Source: Myxococcales bacterium
GTDB taxonomy: Bacteria > Myxococcota_A > UBA9160 > UBA4427
Assembly: GCA_014240165.1 (NCBI GenBank)
Contig: JAAZXM010000026.1
Span: 1 to 53,879, forward strand
Direction: 5' to 3'
Length of the DNA stretch: 53,879 bases
Position numbers and translations under genes: made by a program. The notes under the pieces are model-generated. The model did no database searches, was not told the origin of the DNA, and saw nothing but the letters and a program-made list of their open reading frames with translations. Of this stretch, positions 1 through 9,406 are shown in pieces. The first letter of the stretch is position 1. Each line of letters starts with the position of its first letter.

Positions 1-935
1 TCGCTGGGCAAGTCGGCGCGAACCGGCAGACCGGCCCGGCCGAGGAGATCGAGCAATCGCTCAGAAATTTCCCCCGAGCAGAGCCCGAAATCAGCCGCGG
101 CCCGGGAGGCTGCAAGCATTCCGAGACCCACGGCTTCACCATGCAAAATCCCGCCATAGCCTGTCGCCGACTCGATGGCATGACCAAATGTGTGTCCGAA
201 ATTCAGGTGTGCGCGAACGCCCTTCTCCTTTTCGTCTTCCATGACAACCGCGGCCTTGATCTCGACGTTCCTCTCGATCAACTCGACGAGTTCTTCGCTC
301 GAGAGTGCCAGGATCGCGTCCAGCTTGCTGTCGATGAAATCGAAAAGTGCTTCGTCTCGGATCACCCCATGCTTGATGCATTCAGCCAATCCGCATAACA
401 GTTCCCGTGCGGGCAGACTCTTCAGCACGAGGGGGTCGGCGATCACCAAGGCGGGCTGGTAGAACGCACCGATCAAATTTTTGCCCTGGGATACGTTGAC
501 CCCGGTCTTGCCGCCTACGCTCGAATCCACCATGGCGAGCAATGTCGTCGGACACTGGATGAAGGGGACACCACGCAAGTAGGTGGCGGCGACGAAACCG
601 GTCACGTCTCCGGTAATGCCTCCCCCGAGAGCCACCAGGGGCGAACGGCGCTCGAGATGTGCATCCAGGAGGAGTCCGTAGATCCTCTCGACACTCGCCA
701 GGCTCTTGGCCTCTTCCCCGGGCTCCAGGGAGAGCGCCACGGGAGCGTATCCCGCACGGGCCAGGGATTTCTCGGCGGCCTCACCATAAAGCGCCTGGAC
801 CGCGGGATCCGCGAGCACGGCGCATTGACCATGGGGCGCCAGCGCCCGAACCGAATCGCCCAAACCCTGGAGAGCGCCGGGTTCGATCCGGATCTCGTAG
901 CGGTGATGGGGAAGCTGAATCGTGACGATCGCCAT
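1..935 (-). CDS. aroB: 3-dehydroquinate synthase, 3' end outside window
   Basis: Second step of the shikimate pathway: it cyclises DAHP to 3-dehydroquinate, using NAD+ and a divalent metal in the cytosol. The reverse-strand reading gives about 311 codons from the ATG at 933-935 to the window edge; the family is usually about 360 residues, so the C-terminus is missing. The frame shows the family landmarks in order: the glycine-rich LGGGITGDVTGF stretch, the TTLLAMVDSSVGGKTGVN block with the active-site lysine, LAECIKHG, and the metal-binding HLNFGHTFGHAIE block with LHGEAVGLGM after it. It is the last visible gene of the minus-strand block led by the CoA-transferase, with only 66 bp to the thioesterase gene upstream. 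The identification is secure; the exact start is less so because no strong ribosome binding site is visible. Confidence 0.95.
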   Translation of the reverse strand, partial: MAIVTIQLPHHRYEIRIEPGALQGLGDSVRALAPHGQCAVLADPAVQALYGEAAEKSLARAGYAPVALSLEPGEEAKSLASVERIYGLLLDAHLERRSPLVALGGGITGDVTGFVAATYLRGVPFIQCPTTLLAMVDSSVGGKTGVNVSQGKNLIGAFYQPALVIADPLVLKSLPARELLCGLAECIKHGVIRDEALFDFIDSKLDAILALSSEELVELIERNVEIKAAVVMEDEKEKGVRAHLNFGHTFGHAIESATGYGGILHGEAVGLGMLAASRAAADFGLCSGEISERLLDLLGRAGLPVRADLPS

Positions 936-1001
936 GCGAGAAGGGGTCTAGCACGGATTTTCGCCGAGGGCTGAGAAACGAGCAGCCGGCCATGGGCAAA
1001 A

Positions 1002-1814
1002 TCAGGCCACGGGACGAAGCATGCTCTCCTGGGCAAAGGAGGCCACGAGTTCCCCCGCCCGAGTATGGACATGACCCTGGGCGAAACCACGGCCAGCCGC
1101 GACCACCGGACTCTCCTGGCTGATGAGAAGCCAGTCATCGACCCGCAGCGCGCGGTGAAACCAGAGGGTATGCGAGGTGACGGCGGTTTGAATCCGCTCG
1201 GGAGAATCATCCTCGCCCAGCCCCGCATGGGGCCGAAGCGAGGTTCCGATCAGGGTCAGATCCGTTGCGTGGGCGAGTAGCGCCTGGTGGGCCACCGCGG
1301 CACCCGAGAAAGAAGGGGAGCGCATCCAGAAAGCAAATTGCGGTGGCCCCGCTTCCCGAGAGCCAAGATCAACGCCGTCCACCACCCGCGTCTCCCAGGG
1401 AATCATGCTGAAATCCGTCGCCACCGCCTCCTCGGGCGATCCCATTTCGGGCGCCGGTATCTGGTACTCGAGCCCCGGCTCCTGGGAATGGAGGGCAACG
1501 CTGGCCACGACGATGGCCCCCCCGGCCTGTTCACCCACGATCAGCCGGTGCGCGAGAGTACGACCTTCCCGCTCTCGCTGAACCCGGTATTCCACCCGCT
1601 CGGCCAAATCGCCCTGGCGGGGAAAGCTCGCGTGAAGCGATTTCACGGTCTTGGACTCTACTGTGGCGTCGGCGACGCAAAGCGCTTGAGCCAGCAATTG
1701 CCCCCCGAAGATCCGGCGATAAGCCATGGGGATATTGGGCGCGGTGAAGGTGTCTTCGCCTACAGCCTCAACGGATAGACAGGCCAACGTGTCTTCCCAG
1801 CGGACAATCGCCAT
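1002..1814 (-). CDS. acyl-CoA thioesterase II family protein
   Basis: Predicted hydrolysis of acyl-CoA to free fatty acid and CoA. At 270 residues it has the usual TesB length, a double hot-dog fold. The first half holds the FGGQLLAQAL segment with the SLHASFPRQGD strand; the second half has HATDLTLIG, whose Asp is the expected catalytic residue, and SHTLWFHRALRVDDWLL followed by a GHVHTRAGELVASFAQE strand typical of the family. A GGGAG-type ribosome binding site lies about 5 nt before the ATG. It sits between cysE (27 bp upstream) and aroB, so it is probably part of the same transcript, and fits the wealth of acyl-CoA enzymes in the window. Chain-length preference cannot be judged. Confidence 0.9.
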   Translation of the reverse strand: MAIVRWEDTLACLSVEAVGEDTFTAPNIPMAYRRIFGGQLLAQALCVADATVESKTVKSLHASFPRQGDLAERVEYRVQREREGRTLAHRLIVGEQAGGAIVVASVALHSQEPGLEYQIPAPEMGSPEEAVATDFSMIPWETRVVDGVDLGSREAGPPQFAFWMRSPSFSGAAVAHQALLAHATDLTLIGTSLRPHAGLGEDDSPERIQTAVTSHTLWFHRALRVDDWLLISQESPVVAAGRGFAQGHVHTRAGELVASFAQESMLRPVA

Positions 1815-1840
1815 CGGGGCTCCCGAAAGCCTAAAAGGGG

Positions 1841-2647
1841 CTAAACGCCCAAGCGAGAGTTCATTTCAAGGGCGGGCTGGTCCGCTTCGGGTCGGCCCAC
1901 GACTTCCGCGGGGATGCCGGCCACGGTGCTATGCGGGGGCACGTCGGACAAGACGACGCTTCCGGAACCCACTTTGGCGCCCTCGCCCACCTCGACGTTG
2001 CCGAGCACCTTGGCGCCAGCACAGATCAAAACCCCTCGCCTGACTTTCGGATGCCGATCGCCAGTTTCCTTCCCCGTGCCGCCCAGCGTAACTTCGTGAA
2101 GCAAGGAAACATTGTCCTCCACCACGGTCGTTTCACCCATCACCACACTGGTGGCGTGATCGATGAAGATTCCCGAACCCAACTCCGCCGCCGGATGGAT
2201 GTCGACCCCGAATACTTCGGAAACGCGGTTCTGAACGTGAACCGCCAGGGCCTTGCGCTCGGCCTTCCAAAGCCAATGCGCGTAGCGATAGGCTTGGAGA
2301 GCATGAAAGCCCTTGAAGTAGAGCAAGGGCATCCAATAGCTCGTGCACGCCGGATCCCGTTCCCGAATCGCCCTCAGATCCGCGCGCACCGCCTCGCCCA
2401 TCTCCGGTGCCACGGACAGAGCCTCGGCGATTCCCTCGCGCAGGGCTTCCGCCGGAAGCACGGCTGTGCCCAACTTCTCCGCAAGTTGAAAGCTCAGGGA
2501 GTCTTCCAGGGATGCGCGCTCGAGTACGGTGACCCGGAAGAAGCGCTCAAGCAGACTCTCGGCACCCGCCTCGACGGCAACCTGGTCGCAGATCTCTTGC
2601 CAGATCGGATCGCCACCCGCCTCCGCGACGGTTTTCTTGCTCGGCAT
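1841..2647 (-). CDS. cysE: serine O-acetyltransferase
   Basis: Makes O-acetylserine from serine and acetyl-CoA, the committed step to cysteine. The 268-residue protein has an N-terminal helical domain (about residues 15-120, including the FLA-like helices and RDPACTSYW) and a C-terminal left-handed beta-helix of hexapeptide repeats. The motifs DIHPAAELGSGIFIDHATS, VVMGETTVVEDN and LHEVTLGGTGK with DRHPKVRRGV and IGAG-like CAGAKVLGNVEVG are characteristic; the catalytic His/Asp pair (IDH and the D before IHP) is present. A GGAGGGG ribosome binding site precedes the ATG. The C-terminal tail after AGIPAEVVGRP is short. No cysK is visible nearby. Confidence 0.95.
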   Translation of the reverse strand: MPSKKTVAEAGGDPIWQEICDQVAVEAGAESLLERFFRVTVLERASLEDSLSFQLAEKLGTAVLPAEALREGIAEALSVAPEMGEAVRADLRAIRERDPACTSYWMPLLYFKGFHALQAYRYAHWLWKAERKALAVHVQNRVSEVFGVDIHPAAELGSGIFIDHATSVVMGETTVVEDNVSLLHEVTLGGTGKETGDRHPKVRRGVLICAGAKVLGNVEVGEGAKVGSGSVVLSDVPPHSTVAGIPAEVVGRPEADQPALEMNSRLGV

Positions 2648-2766
2648 CGCTTGGCCCCTCCGCGAGCTCAGTTAGGCCCGCGCTCGACCCTCGTCATCTT
2701 CCACTCACTCCCGCGGAGTGTACCCGACTGCAACTCCCAACTCCTGCACCTGGAGAGAATCGAGAT

Positions 2767-3495
2767 TCATTGGGTCGGGTAATCCTGGATCCGTCGCTCC
2801 ATATCCTGGATCAAACCGGCGAAACCCTCTTTTTCCAGGAGAGTTCTGTACTCGGATCGACGCATGGCGACCTCACTCACCGACGGCGGCGCATATCGGT
2901 CCACGATCTTCCAGCGACCCTCCATGCGAATCAGCTGGTAATCGACCACGATCTCCAAGGCCCGGTTCGGATAGCGCAGCCCGGTTCGAATCATCATCCG
3001 GTCATCCCCGATTTCTTCGTATCCCGTAAACCGATAGACCTGGCCCCGATCGCGCGAATTGAGCTTGGCCACCGACGAACAGCGAAAGAGGGTGAACGTG
3101 TCGACGAAGAGCCGTTGCTGATCCGGCGTCAAGTCAGACCAACCCTTCCCGTAGCTGAGTTGCGCCATGAGCGGCAAGGCAAAATAGTCGCGGCCCAACT
3201 CCATCACCGCGGACCGTCGCTCCTCGAAGCCCAAATTTGTCCCTGCCTTTGCCAGCTCAACAAGGCTGGCCTGCACCCCGAGCACCACATCTCTCGCCTG
3301 GGCCGCGCTCACGGGAAGCGGATCGGGATCGGGTTTCGGCTGGGGCGCGGGCGTGGTGCAAGCGATGAGCCCCATCAAGAAGATGGACAAGGCGCCAGAA
3401 AGAAGCCGAGCAGAGAGGTGTGCACCAAAGCAACGAGGCTGGGCAGGGCGGGGCTCCACGAAAAAAATCAGCCCCTTCGCCGGGCAGGAAAGCAT
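2767..3495 (-). CDS. MlaC/Ttg2D-family periplasmic lipid-binding factor, putative lipoprotein
   Basis: MlaC-type proteins shuttle phospholipids between outer-membrane and inner-membrane Mla complexes. The start is set at the ATG at 3493-3495, 13 nt after the stop of the CoA-transferase gene, giving 242 residues; the open frame runs further upstream (to 3612) but that part overlaps the preceding gene. The N-terminus has a hydrophobic stretch ending in LMGLIAC, a good lipobox, so the mature protein is probably lipidated, unlike classic soluble MlaC. After a proline-rich linker come the family features: long amphipathic helices, the LTPDQQRLFVDTFT motif, and the C-terminal VDYQLIRMEGRWKIVDRY strand pair. 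No other mla gene is in the window, so this may be an isolated homologue. Start uncertain. Confidence 0.8.
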   Translation of the reverse strand: MLSCPAKGLIFFVEPRPAQPRCFGAHLSARLLSGALSIFLMGLIACTTPAPQPKPDPDPLPVSAAQARDVVLGVQASLVELAKAGTNLGFEERRSAVMELGRDYFALPLMAQLSYGKGWSDLTPDQQRLFVDTFTLFRCSSVAKLNSRDRGQVYRFTGYEEIGDDRMMIRTGLRYPNRALEIVVDYQLIRMEGRWKIVDRYAPPSVSEVAMRRSEYRTLLEKEGFAGLIQDMERRIQDYPTQ

Positions 3496-3508
3496 GGGTC
3501 GCGAGTGC

Positions 3509-4744
3509 TCAGCCAAGTGCTCCAGAGTCCTTGAGTTCCTGAATTTTCGTTGCGCCGTAGCCGAGCGTCTCCGAAAGAACCTCTTCATTGTTTTCCCCGA
3601 CAGTGGGCGCATGCGAAGGCGGCTGCATCGACTCGTCCTGGATCTTCAAGGGAAAGGGCAACATATCCGCGCCATGAGTTTCGTGGGGGTAAATCGGAAA
3701 GCGTTCCCTGAACTGCGGATCCTCCGCGATGGTTTTCGGGGTATTCACCGGCGCGATGGGAAAATTCTTCTCGTCTCCAAGTCGGATCCACTCCTCGGAG
3801 CTCTTGCTCTTGAAGATATCGCGCAAATCTGCCTGGAGTTCCCGGTTTCCCCGCGCGTGATCGGCGAATTTCGAGCCGGGCCATTTTTCGAAAAAGTCCA
3901 AACGGCCCACACACTCACAAAAATTCTTCCAGAAAGCCTGCTCCGAGGCCATGAAGAGAACATGACCATCGGATGACTCGTACATCTGGTAGCGAACGCC
4001 TTCCCTCATTCCTTTCGTTCCCGGCTCGCGCCTTTCGTAATCGTCTGCCTTGTTGCCCGTGACCACATCTTCGGGGCGCTCGTAGGCCATCCAGGACTCG
4101 CTCCGATACCAATCCATATAGGCCGCGGCGTCGGATTGGCCGATTTCCATCATGCATCCCTTGCCGGTTTCCCTGGCGCGCAACACGCCGGCCAGAATGC
4201 CCAGCGCGCCCATCATCGGGCCGGAGTGCATTCCGATGGATGCGTGCTCGGGGATATAACAAAAACCCTCATCGTCGTAGGCGGGGTTGATGATTCCCGC
4301 CCAGGTGTCGAAGGCAATGCCGTGGGAGGGCAGAGTCTGGTAGGGGCCGGTCATGCCATAGCCCGAGATATTGCAGAACACGATACGCGGATTGACAGCG
4401 CTGAGATCTTCGTAGCCAAGACCGCGGCGGGCCAGCGACCCCGGACGCATGGCCTCCACAACCGCGTCAGCACCCTTGACCAGATCCTTGTAGACCTCGA
4501 CCCCTTCCTCGGTTCGAAGGTCGAGGGTCAGGCTTTTCTTGCCGCGATTGATATGCAGATGCAGAAGTGAAACGCCGTCGATAATCGGCCAGGTCATCTC
4601 GCGGACGTAATCGCCCGAAGGGCTCTCGACCTTGATCACGTCAGCACCGAGATCGGCCAGGTGCGTCGTAATCGCCGCCGGGCCGAGCAGGGAGCTCTCG
4701 ATGACACGAAATCCGGAAAGCGGCGGCGCAGAATGCTGAGCCAT
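3509..4744 (-). CDS. CaiB/BaiF family (class III) CoA-transferase
   Basis: Moves CoA between carboxylic acids through an aspartyl-CoA thioester. The 411-residue length and the start LSGFRVIESSLLGPAAITTHLADLGADVIKVE, followed by NRGKKSLTLDLRTEEG, GADAVVEAMRPGSLARRGLGY and FCNISGYGMTGPY, are diagnostic of family III. The catalytic Asp is expected near the middle (FDTWAGI region). The C-terminal part includes the AWxxF-like LFMASEQAFWKNFCECVGR and PIAPVNTPKTIAEDPQFRER segments. An AAGGAG site lies upstream of the ATG. It leads the minus-strand block and is divergent from the M48 gene. The substrate is unknown; steroid, carnitine, bile-acid or racemase roles are all found in this family. Confidence 0.93.
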   Translation of the reverse strand: MAQHSAPPLSGFRVIESSLLGPAAITTHLADLGADVIKVESPSGDYVREMTWPIIDGVSLLHLHINRGKKSLTLDLRTEEGVEVYKDLVKGADAVVEAMRPGSLARRGLGYEDLSAVNPRIVFCNISGYGMTGPYQTLPSHGIAFDTWAGIINPAYDDEGFCYIPEHASIGMHSGPMMGALGILAGVLRARETGKGCMMEIGQSDAAAYMDWYRSESWMAYERPEDVVTGNKADDYERREPGTKGMREGVRYQMYESSDGHVLFMASEQAFWKNFCECVGRLDFFEKWPGSKFADHARGNRELQADLRDIFKSKSSEEWIRLGDEKNFPIAPVNTPKTIAEDPQFRERFPIYPHETHGADMLPFPLKIQDESMQPPSHAPTVGENNEEVLSETLGYGATKIQELKDSGALG

Positions 4745-4917
4745 GGGTCTGGGTCACTCCTTGGAATCGGCTCTCCTGATCAGGCTGCCGAGGAAAACGG
4801 AAGAGGCGCAAAATACCCGGCTCTCCCCCAAGCGACAAGCCACGCCGACATCCAAAAACGGAGCGCCGCCACCGGGCTCCGCTCGGTGGCCACCCTTGAT
4901 CGGCTAGCCTCTCGCCG

Positions 4918-6498
4918 ATGAGAAAGTCCTTGCCGTGGAGCGCCCGCTGGGGCCGCCTCCCTCAAATGCCCCTGGGCTGCCGCACCCGGCCAGGGAGCCC
5001 TCTCGCGGCCGGGGCACTTGCAGTGTCACTGTCCCTGATTCTCCTCCTTGGGTCCGCCGGCTGCGCCCGAAATCCGGTCACCGGGCGACCCGAAGCGGTC
5101 TTGACCAGTGAGAAGGGCGAAATCGAACAGGGAAAACAGGCGGCGCGGCTCGTCCAGGAGGAGATCGGGCTGGTGGAGGATCCGGATCTCGAAGCCTTCG
5201 TGAACGCCCTCGGTCAGCGCCTGGCCCAACATTCCCTTCGCAAGCATCTCGAATACAGCTTTCAGGTGGCCGACATGCCCGAAGCCAATGCCTTCGCGCT
5301 TCCCGGCGGGCATGTCTACGTTTCCCGTGGCCTCCTGGCCCTGGTCAATTCCGAGAATGAACTCGCCGGCGTGCTGGGCCACGAGATTGCCCACGTGGAG
5401 GCTCGGCATTCGGTCCGCCGCCAGACGGCCAGTGCTCCCCTGGTTCCCTTGAGAATCGCGGCGGCGCTGGGAGGCGCCGCGGCATCGATCGTCTCTCCGG
5501 GCCTGGGTCAGATGGTGGCGGGAATCGGCCAGCTTCCGGGCGCTTTCGCGATGGCGGCCTATAGCCGAGACCAGGAGCGGGAGGCGGACAAACTCGGCCA
5601 GGAACTGGCAGCGTCAGCGGGTTTCGATCCCGTGGGTCTGGCCGCTTTCGCCACCACCCTCGCCCGGGAGGAAGAACTCGAAGGCCAAAACATGAGCCGG
5701 CGCTCCTTCCTCGTGTCGCACCCGTCGAGTCCCGAACGCTCGTCCACCGCCGAGGCCTACGCCCGGGAGTTGACCATCGCCCCGGACCAACCCGCCCCCC
5801 TGGACCGACTCGATTTTCTTCGACACCTGGAGGGTCTGGTGCTGGGAGAGCCAGCCGCTGCAGGCGTATTCGTCGATGATCGCTTTCTGCACCCTCAACT
5901 CGGAATCGCTTTCCTCTTGCCCCCCGGTTGGGAAACCCTGAACAGCCGGCGCAGCGTATCGGTCCAGAGCCCGGACGCCGCGATCAGCCTGGTGCTGGAA
6001 ATCGTCTCCGAAGGCGACGATGCGATGAAGGCGGCCCTGGCCTTCGGCCAAGTGGCGAATCTCGATGGTGAACCGCGCGCCGCGCAAATTCACGGTCTGG
6101 ACGCTGCCAAGGCTTCGACCCTGGTGCGTGCGCCCGGAGAAATTCGGCAATTGCTGCTGGCCTGGATCGCCTGCGACGGGCTGATCTACCGAATCGCGGG
6201 CATCGCGCCCCTGAATCGCCTGGCCGAATTGCGCCCGGATTTCAAGCGAACAGCCGACAGCTTCCACCGGCTCAGCGATGCCGAGCGCCACGAGATCTTC
6301 GAGGACAGACTGCGCCTGATAGAAGTCCGGCCCGGCGAAACGCTCGAGGAGGTCAACCAACGAAGCGATAACCGATGGGATAGAGCGCGAACGGCCTTGG
6401 CCAACGGGCTTGAAGAGGGAAGCGAACTCGTCCCCGGCACATGGCTGAAAATCGCCCGCTCCGAACCCTATCCGTTCCCGGCCGGCGATCCGCCCTGA
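4918..6498 (+). CDS. M48-family metalloprotease lipoprotein with LysM-like tail (copy 1)
   Basis: Predicted zinc endopeptidase anchored in the periplasm, of the BepA/LoiP type linked to outer-membrane protein quality control. The 526-residue protein has a long N-terminal region with a hydrophobic segment (residues 30-48) and lipobox GSAGC (Cys49). The catalytic HEIAH is at 155-159 within GVLGHEIAHVEARH and the third zinc ligand is probably Glu222 in YSRDQEREADKLG. The region after residue 300 is an extra domain, and the last 70 residues (VRPGETLEEVNQRS to LVPGTWLKIA) resemble a LysM repeat. It is paralogous to the gene at 9407-11035, sharing NAFALPGG, VYVSRGLLALVNSE-type and YxRDQERxAD blocks. 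Divergent from the CoA-transferase across 173 bp. Confidence 0.93.
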   Translation: MRKSLPWSARWGRLPQMPLGCRTRPGSPLAAGALAVSLSLILLLGSAGCARNPVTGRPEAVLTSEKGEIEQGKQAARLVQEEIGLVEDPDLEAFVNALGQRLAQHSLRKHLEYSFQVADMPEANAFALPGGHVYVSRGLLALVNSENELAGVLGHEIAHVEARHSVRRQTASAPLVPLRIAAALGGAAASIVSPGLGQMVAGIGQLPGAFAMAAYSRDQEREADKLGQELAASAGFDPVGLAAFATTLAREEELEGQNMSRRSFLVSHPSSPERSSTAEAYARELTIAPDQPAPLDRLDFLRHLEGLVLGEPAAAGVFVDDRFLHPQLGIAFLLPPGWETLNSRRSVSVQSPDAAISLVLEIVSEGDDAMKAALAFGQVANLDGEPRAAQIHGLDAAKASTLVRAPGEIRQLLLAWIACDGLIYRIAGIAPLNRLAELRPDFKRTADSFHRLSDAERHEIFEDRLRLIEVRPGETLEEVNQRSDNRWDRARTALANGLEEGSELVPGTWLKIARSEPYPFPAGDPP

Positions 6499-6538
6499 GG
6501 AAGGCCGACGGGGGCGATAGTTTCGAAGAGACACAAGC

Positions 6539-8149
6539 CTAGGCAGGCGGCTCCACCTCGCCCGGTGCCGGGGATCGCCCATCCCAAAAATCGCGCAGGG
6601 CAGGGCCCATGGCCGGGTGGGCCCGCTGGGATCCACCCAGAGAAATCGCCTGACCGCTCTCCGCACGATAGGCCGGCCACGTGCCCCCCTCACCCGTGCA
6701 CGGATCTCCGCTCCGGGCAAAGGCCAGCCATATGTCCTGCATGCGGCGAGAGAGTTTCGGACCCGCCGACGAGAAGCCAAAAAGAAGGCGAATCCCAGGC
6801 GATCGCAGAGTGCCAAAGACAAAGGCCAACTCGAGGGCATGGCATGCACCGACCCGCATTGGGGCGAGGGGGGGCTTCCATTCGAAACGATAGAAGAACG
6901 TTCCAGCGCCACTTCGCGCGTGGGCATCGCCGAGACGAACCGCGGGATAGCGAAAAACCCGATCGCCCTGAAGCGCAGCCCAGATCTCGCCAGCCGAGCG
7001 CAATTCGCCCTTCGGCTGCATTCGATACAGGGCCAGGACCTCCTCGACCGTTTTTTGCGCTTCCCCCATGCCCTCGCGCTGGGGACGCGCCCCATCGTCC
7101 ACCGCGAAGGTTCGCATCAGGTAATCGCGCAGGGTGTCCTCGTCCATGCCCCGGCGCCGCGAGTCGGTAGCGGTGAACATCTTCCACTCATCGAGATTCG
7201 TTCCGATCAGAAGCGGCACCCGAGCCGCCTCTCCCCGCTCGAAGCGCAGCCGGGGCAGATCGGGAACGAGGTCGTCGTCCACCACCGGCTGCCACGCCAA
7301 CTGACCCAGGGCCAGGCCCTGGGCCGAGCGCATTGCGATCTGGGCCTTGATGAGGGCCTGCCAATCCATCGCGCGCAGGGCCCCGAGCAGATCGCCCCGG
7401 CCGGGGTCCAAACCCAATTTCTCGAGGAAGAGCGTCGCCAATTCGCGAGCCTGGGCGGGGGCGTGGACATGATCCCCTGCACCGCTCTGAAGAATCGTCC
7501 GGTGGAAGAGTCCTTGGCACCGGGGAGAAGCCATCAGCGTCGCCGCGCTCATGGCACCGGCCGATTGTCCGAAGAGGGTGACGCAATCCGGGTCGCCCCC
7601 GAAAGCCTCGATATTCGACTGCACCCACTCGAGGCCAGCGATCTGATCGCGCAGGGCGAGATTTGTGTCCGTGGACTCTCCGCCCGGAAAACTTCTCAGG
7701 TCAAGACCACCCAGGGCACCCAGGCGGTAATTCAGCGTCACCACCACCGCGTCGCCTCGAGCGGCCAGATCGCGGCCCGCGTAGAGGGGGAAACTCCCAG
7801 AACCCTGACTGAAGCCCCCACCATGGAGCCACACCAGCACCGGGCGACGCCCCGCATCTGCCGCCGGGGTCCAGATATTCAGGTTCAAACAATCCTCACC
7901 GGCACCGGCCCGGGGCACCGCCGACCAACGCCGGAGGGGGCGCAGCCTCGATACGGGCTGAGGTGCAGCGCAGGCGAAGTGGCGCGCATCGAGCACACCC
8001 TGCCACGGGACTGCCGGCTGGGGAGCCCTGAAACGCTGCTCCCCCCCGGTCGAAGCCGCAAAGGGAATGCCCCGAAAATTGAGCAAGCGGCGCTCTTCGC
8101 GGCCTTCCACCCGACCGCAAGGTGCTTTCACTCGAGCGCGCGAGGTCAA
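6539..8149 (-). CDS. type-B carboxylesterase
   Basis: Alpha/beta hydrolase of the cholinesterase/p-nitrobenzyl esterase class, 536 residues. Visible motifs are the type-B signature GEDCLNLNIWTP (about 85-94), oxyanion loop LHGGGF (108-113), nucleophile elbow GQSAGAM with Ser196, and LRDQIAGLEWVQSNIEAFGGDPD. The acid and histidine of the triad should lie in the C-terminal half, for example the ACHALELAFVFG segment that contains the His. No signal peptide is evident, suggesting a cytoplasmic enzyme. It is 18 bp downstream of the phosphotransferase gene on the same strand and probably cotranscribed. The substrate is unknown. The long open frames on the other strand over this gene look like mirror frames. 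Confidence 0.92.
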   Translation of the reverse strand: MTSRARVKAPCGRVEGREERRLLNFRGIPFAASTGGEQRFRAPQPAVPWQGVLDARHFACAAPQPVSRLRPLRRWSAVPRAGAGEDCLNLNIWTPAADAGRRPVLVWLHGGGFSQGSGSFPLYAGRDLAARGDAVVVTLNYRLGALGGLDLRSFPGGESTDTNLALRDQIAGLEWVQSNIEAFGGDPDCVTLFGQSAGAMSAATLMASPRCQGLFHRTILQSGAGDHVHAPAQARELATLFLEKLGLDPGRGDLLGALRAMDWQALIKAQIAMRSAQGLALGQLAWQPVVDDDLVPDLPRLRFERGEAARVPLLIGTNLDEWKMFTATDSRRRGMDEDTLRDYLMRTFAVDDGARPQREGMGEAQKTVEEVLALYRMQPKGELRSAGEIWAALQGDRVFRYPAVRLGDAHARSGAGTFFYRFEWKPPLAPMRVGACHALELAFVFGTLRSPGIRLLFGFSSAGPKLSRRMQDIWLAFARSGDPCTGEGGTWPAYRAESGQAISLGGSQRAHPAMGPALRDFWDGRSPAPGEVEPPA

Positions 8150-8167
8150 GGGCCGGGCTCCGCCCGA

Positions 8168-9193
8168 TCAGAGTTGGGCCAGCAGCGTGCGTGCGGCTTC
8201 GGCCGATGCTTCGACCTGAAAACGGAAGGCGTCGGTATCGGCTTCGTTGCCCATTACGCCCTTGAGGTAACGCGAGAGCACGCCCTCGACGATGGCCGCG
8301 CTCCGCCAATGTTGAAAGGCCCGGTAGTAGTCGATTTGCGAGGTATCGCGGCCGGTGAGTTCGCCGTAGAGGGCCACGAATTCCTCGCGGGTCTGGAACC
8401 CGCCTGCCGCGGTGGGAGAGGCCGTGGCCACATGGGGCAATTGCTCACCCGGCTGGGCCCAATTGTTGACGACATAGCCGAGGTCTGCGAGCGGATCACC
8501 CAGGGTACAGAGTTCCCAATCAAGAACGGCATCGACCCGCGCATCGGCGGATACCAGCATGTTGCCAAGCCGGTAATCACCGTGCACGATGCTCGCCCCC
8601 ACCTGCTCGGGGACATTCTTCACCAGGCCCTGGTAGACCTCCTCCATCGCGGGCAGGTCACGCGTCTGGGTCTTCTCCCATTGGGTTCGCCAGCGTTTGA
8701 GCTGCCGGGCAAGGTAAGCCTCCTTGCGGCCCAGATCGCCCAGCCCCACATCATCGGGGTCGATTCGGTGAAGCTCGGCAAGAACCCGAATCACTTCGGC
8801 GCCCAGGGCCGCTCGGTGCTCGGGAGGGCAAGCCTCGGCGCAAGTCTGCGAGTCCGCGAGCACATGACCCTCGACGAAAGCCATCACATAGAAGGGTGCG
8901 TCGTTGACGCTTTCATCTTGACAGAGCCCAAGCGCCGGCGGAACGGGAACCGAGGTCGGAGCCAATGACGAAATGATGCGATGCTCTCTCGCCATGTCAT
9001 GGGCAGTGGCAATCACCGCGCCCGTGGGCGGCCGACGCAGGACAAAGCCGTTCCCCGCCTGGTCCTCAACCCGAAAAGTCAGGTTCGAGTGGCCTCCCGC
9101 AATCGCCTCGAAGCGCAGAGGCGGCTCGGCGCCTTCGATATTCTCCGCGAACCACGCGTTGAGATTCTCGGCTTGTATCCCTTTGGCAGCCAT
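8168..9193 (-). CDS. APH-fold phosphotransferase of the acyl-CoA dehydrogenase-associated type
   Basis: Aminoglycoside-phosphotransferase-fold kinase, 341 residues. Motifs: GGHSNLTF (33-40) as the glycine-rich loop, the catalytic-loop VHGDYRLGNM (203-212) and the metal-binding DWELCTLGDP (225-234). This subgroup is commonly found beside acyl-CoA dehydrogenases (the ACAD10/11 N-terminal domain is a eukaryotic relative) and is thought to phosphorylate hydroxyacyl-CoA intermediates rather than antibiotics. Here no dehydrogenase is adjacent, but two occur at 23231-25508. The ATG at 9191-9193 is clear. It heads a two-gene unit with the esterase and is divergent from the second M48 gene. Confidence 0.9.
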   Translation of the reverse strand: MAAKGIQAENLNAWFAENIEGAEPPLRFEAIAGGHSNLTFRVEDQAGNGFVLRRPPTGAVIATAHDMAREHRIISSLAPTSVPVPPALGLCQDESVNDAPFYVMAFVEGHVLADSQTCAEACPPEHRAALGAEVIRVLAELHRIDPDDVGLGDLGRKEAYLARQLKRWRTQWEKTQTRDLPAMEEVYQGLVKNVPEQVGASIVHGDYRLGNMLVSADARVDAVLDWELCTLGDPLADLGYVVNNWAQPGEQLPHVATASPTAAGGFQTREEFVALYGELTGRDTSQIDYYRAFQHWRSAAIVEGVLSRYLKGVMGNEADTDAFRFQVEASAEAARTLLAQL

Positions 9194-9406
9194 TTCATTC
9201 CTTCATCGATCAACGCAAAATCGCGGTCATTGGACCGCCCGAGTATACAGGTCAGGAAAGAAGCGCTTCCCGGAAGCCCGGCGGCTACTTGGCCCAGCGG
9301 CGAGAGGTAGCCAGGAGCAAAGCCGCTCCCATTTGGCTTCGGCGCGCTCAGGGATGGGCGGAGGCGAGCGCTTGCCATCGCCTCGGAATCCGCCGAAGAT
9401 ACCCCC

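Noticed and set aside
6617..8968. 783-codon plus-strand frame over the esterase and kinase genes
   Set aside because: It spans two genes on the other strand with clear motifs and a gap between them; composition is rich in Arg, Gly, His and Pro as expected for an antisense frame.
8168..9193. Aminoglycoside resistance gene
   Set aside because: APH fold is present but the subgroup is the acyl-CoA-associated kinase type; resistance is not supported.
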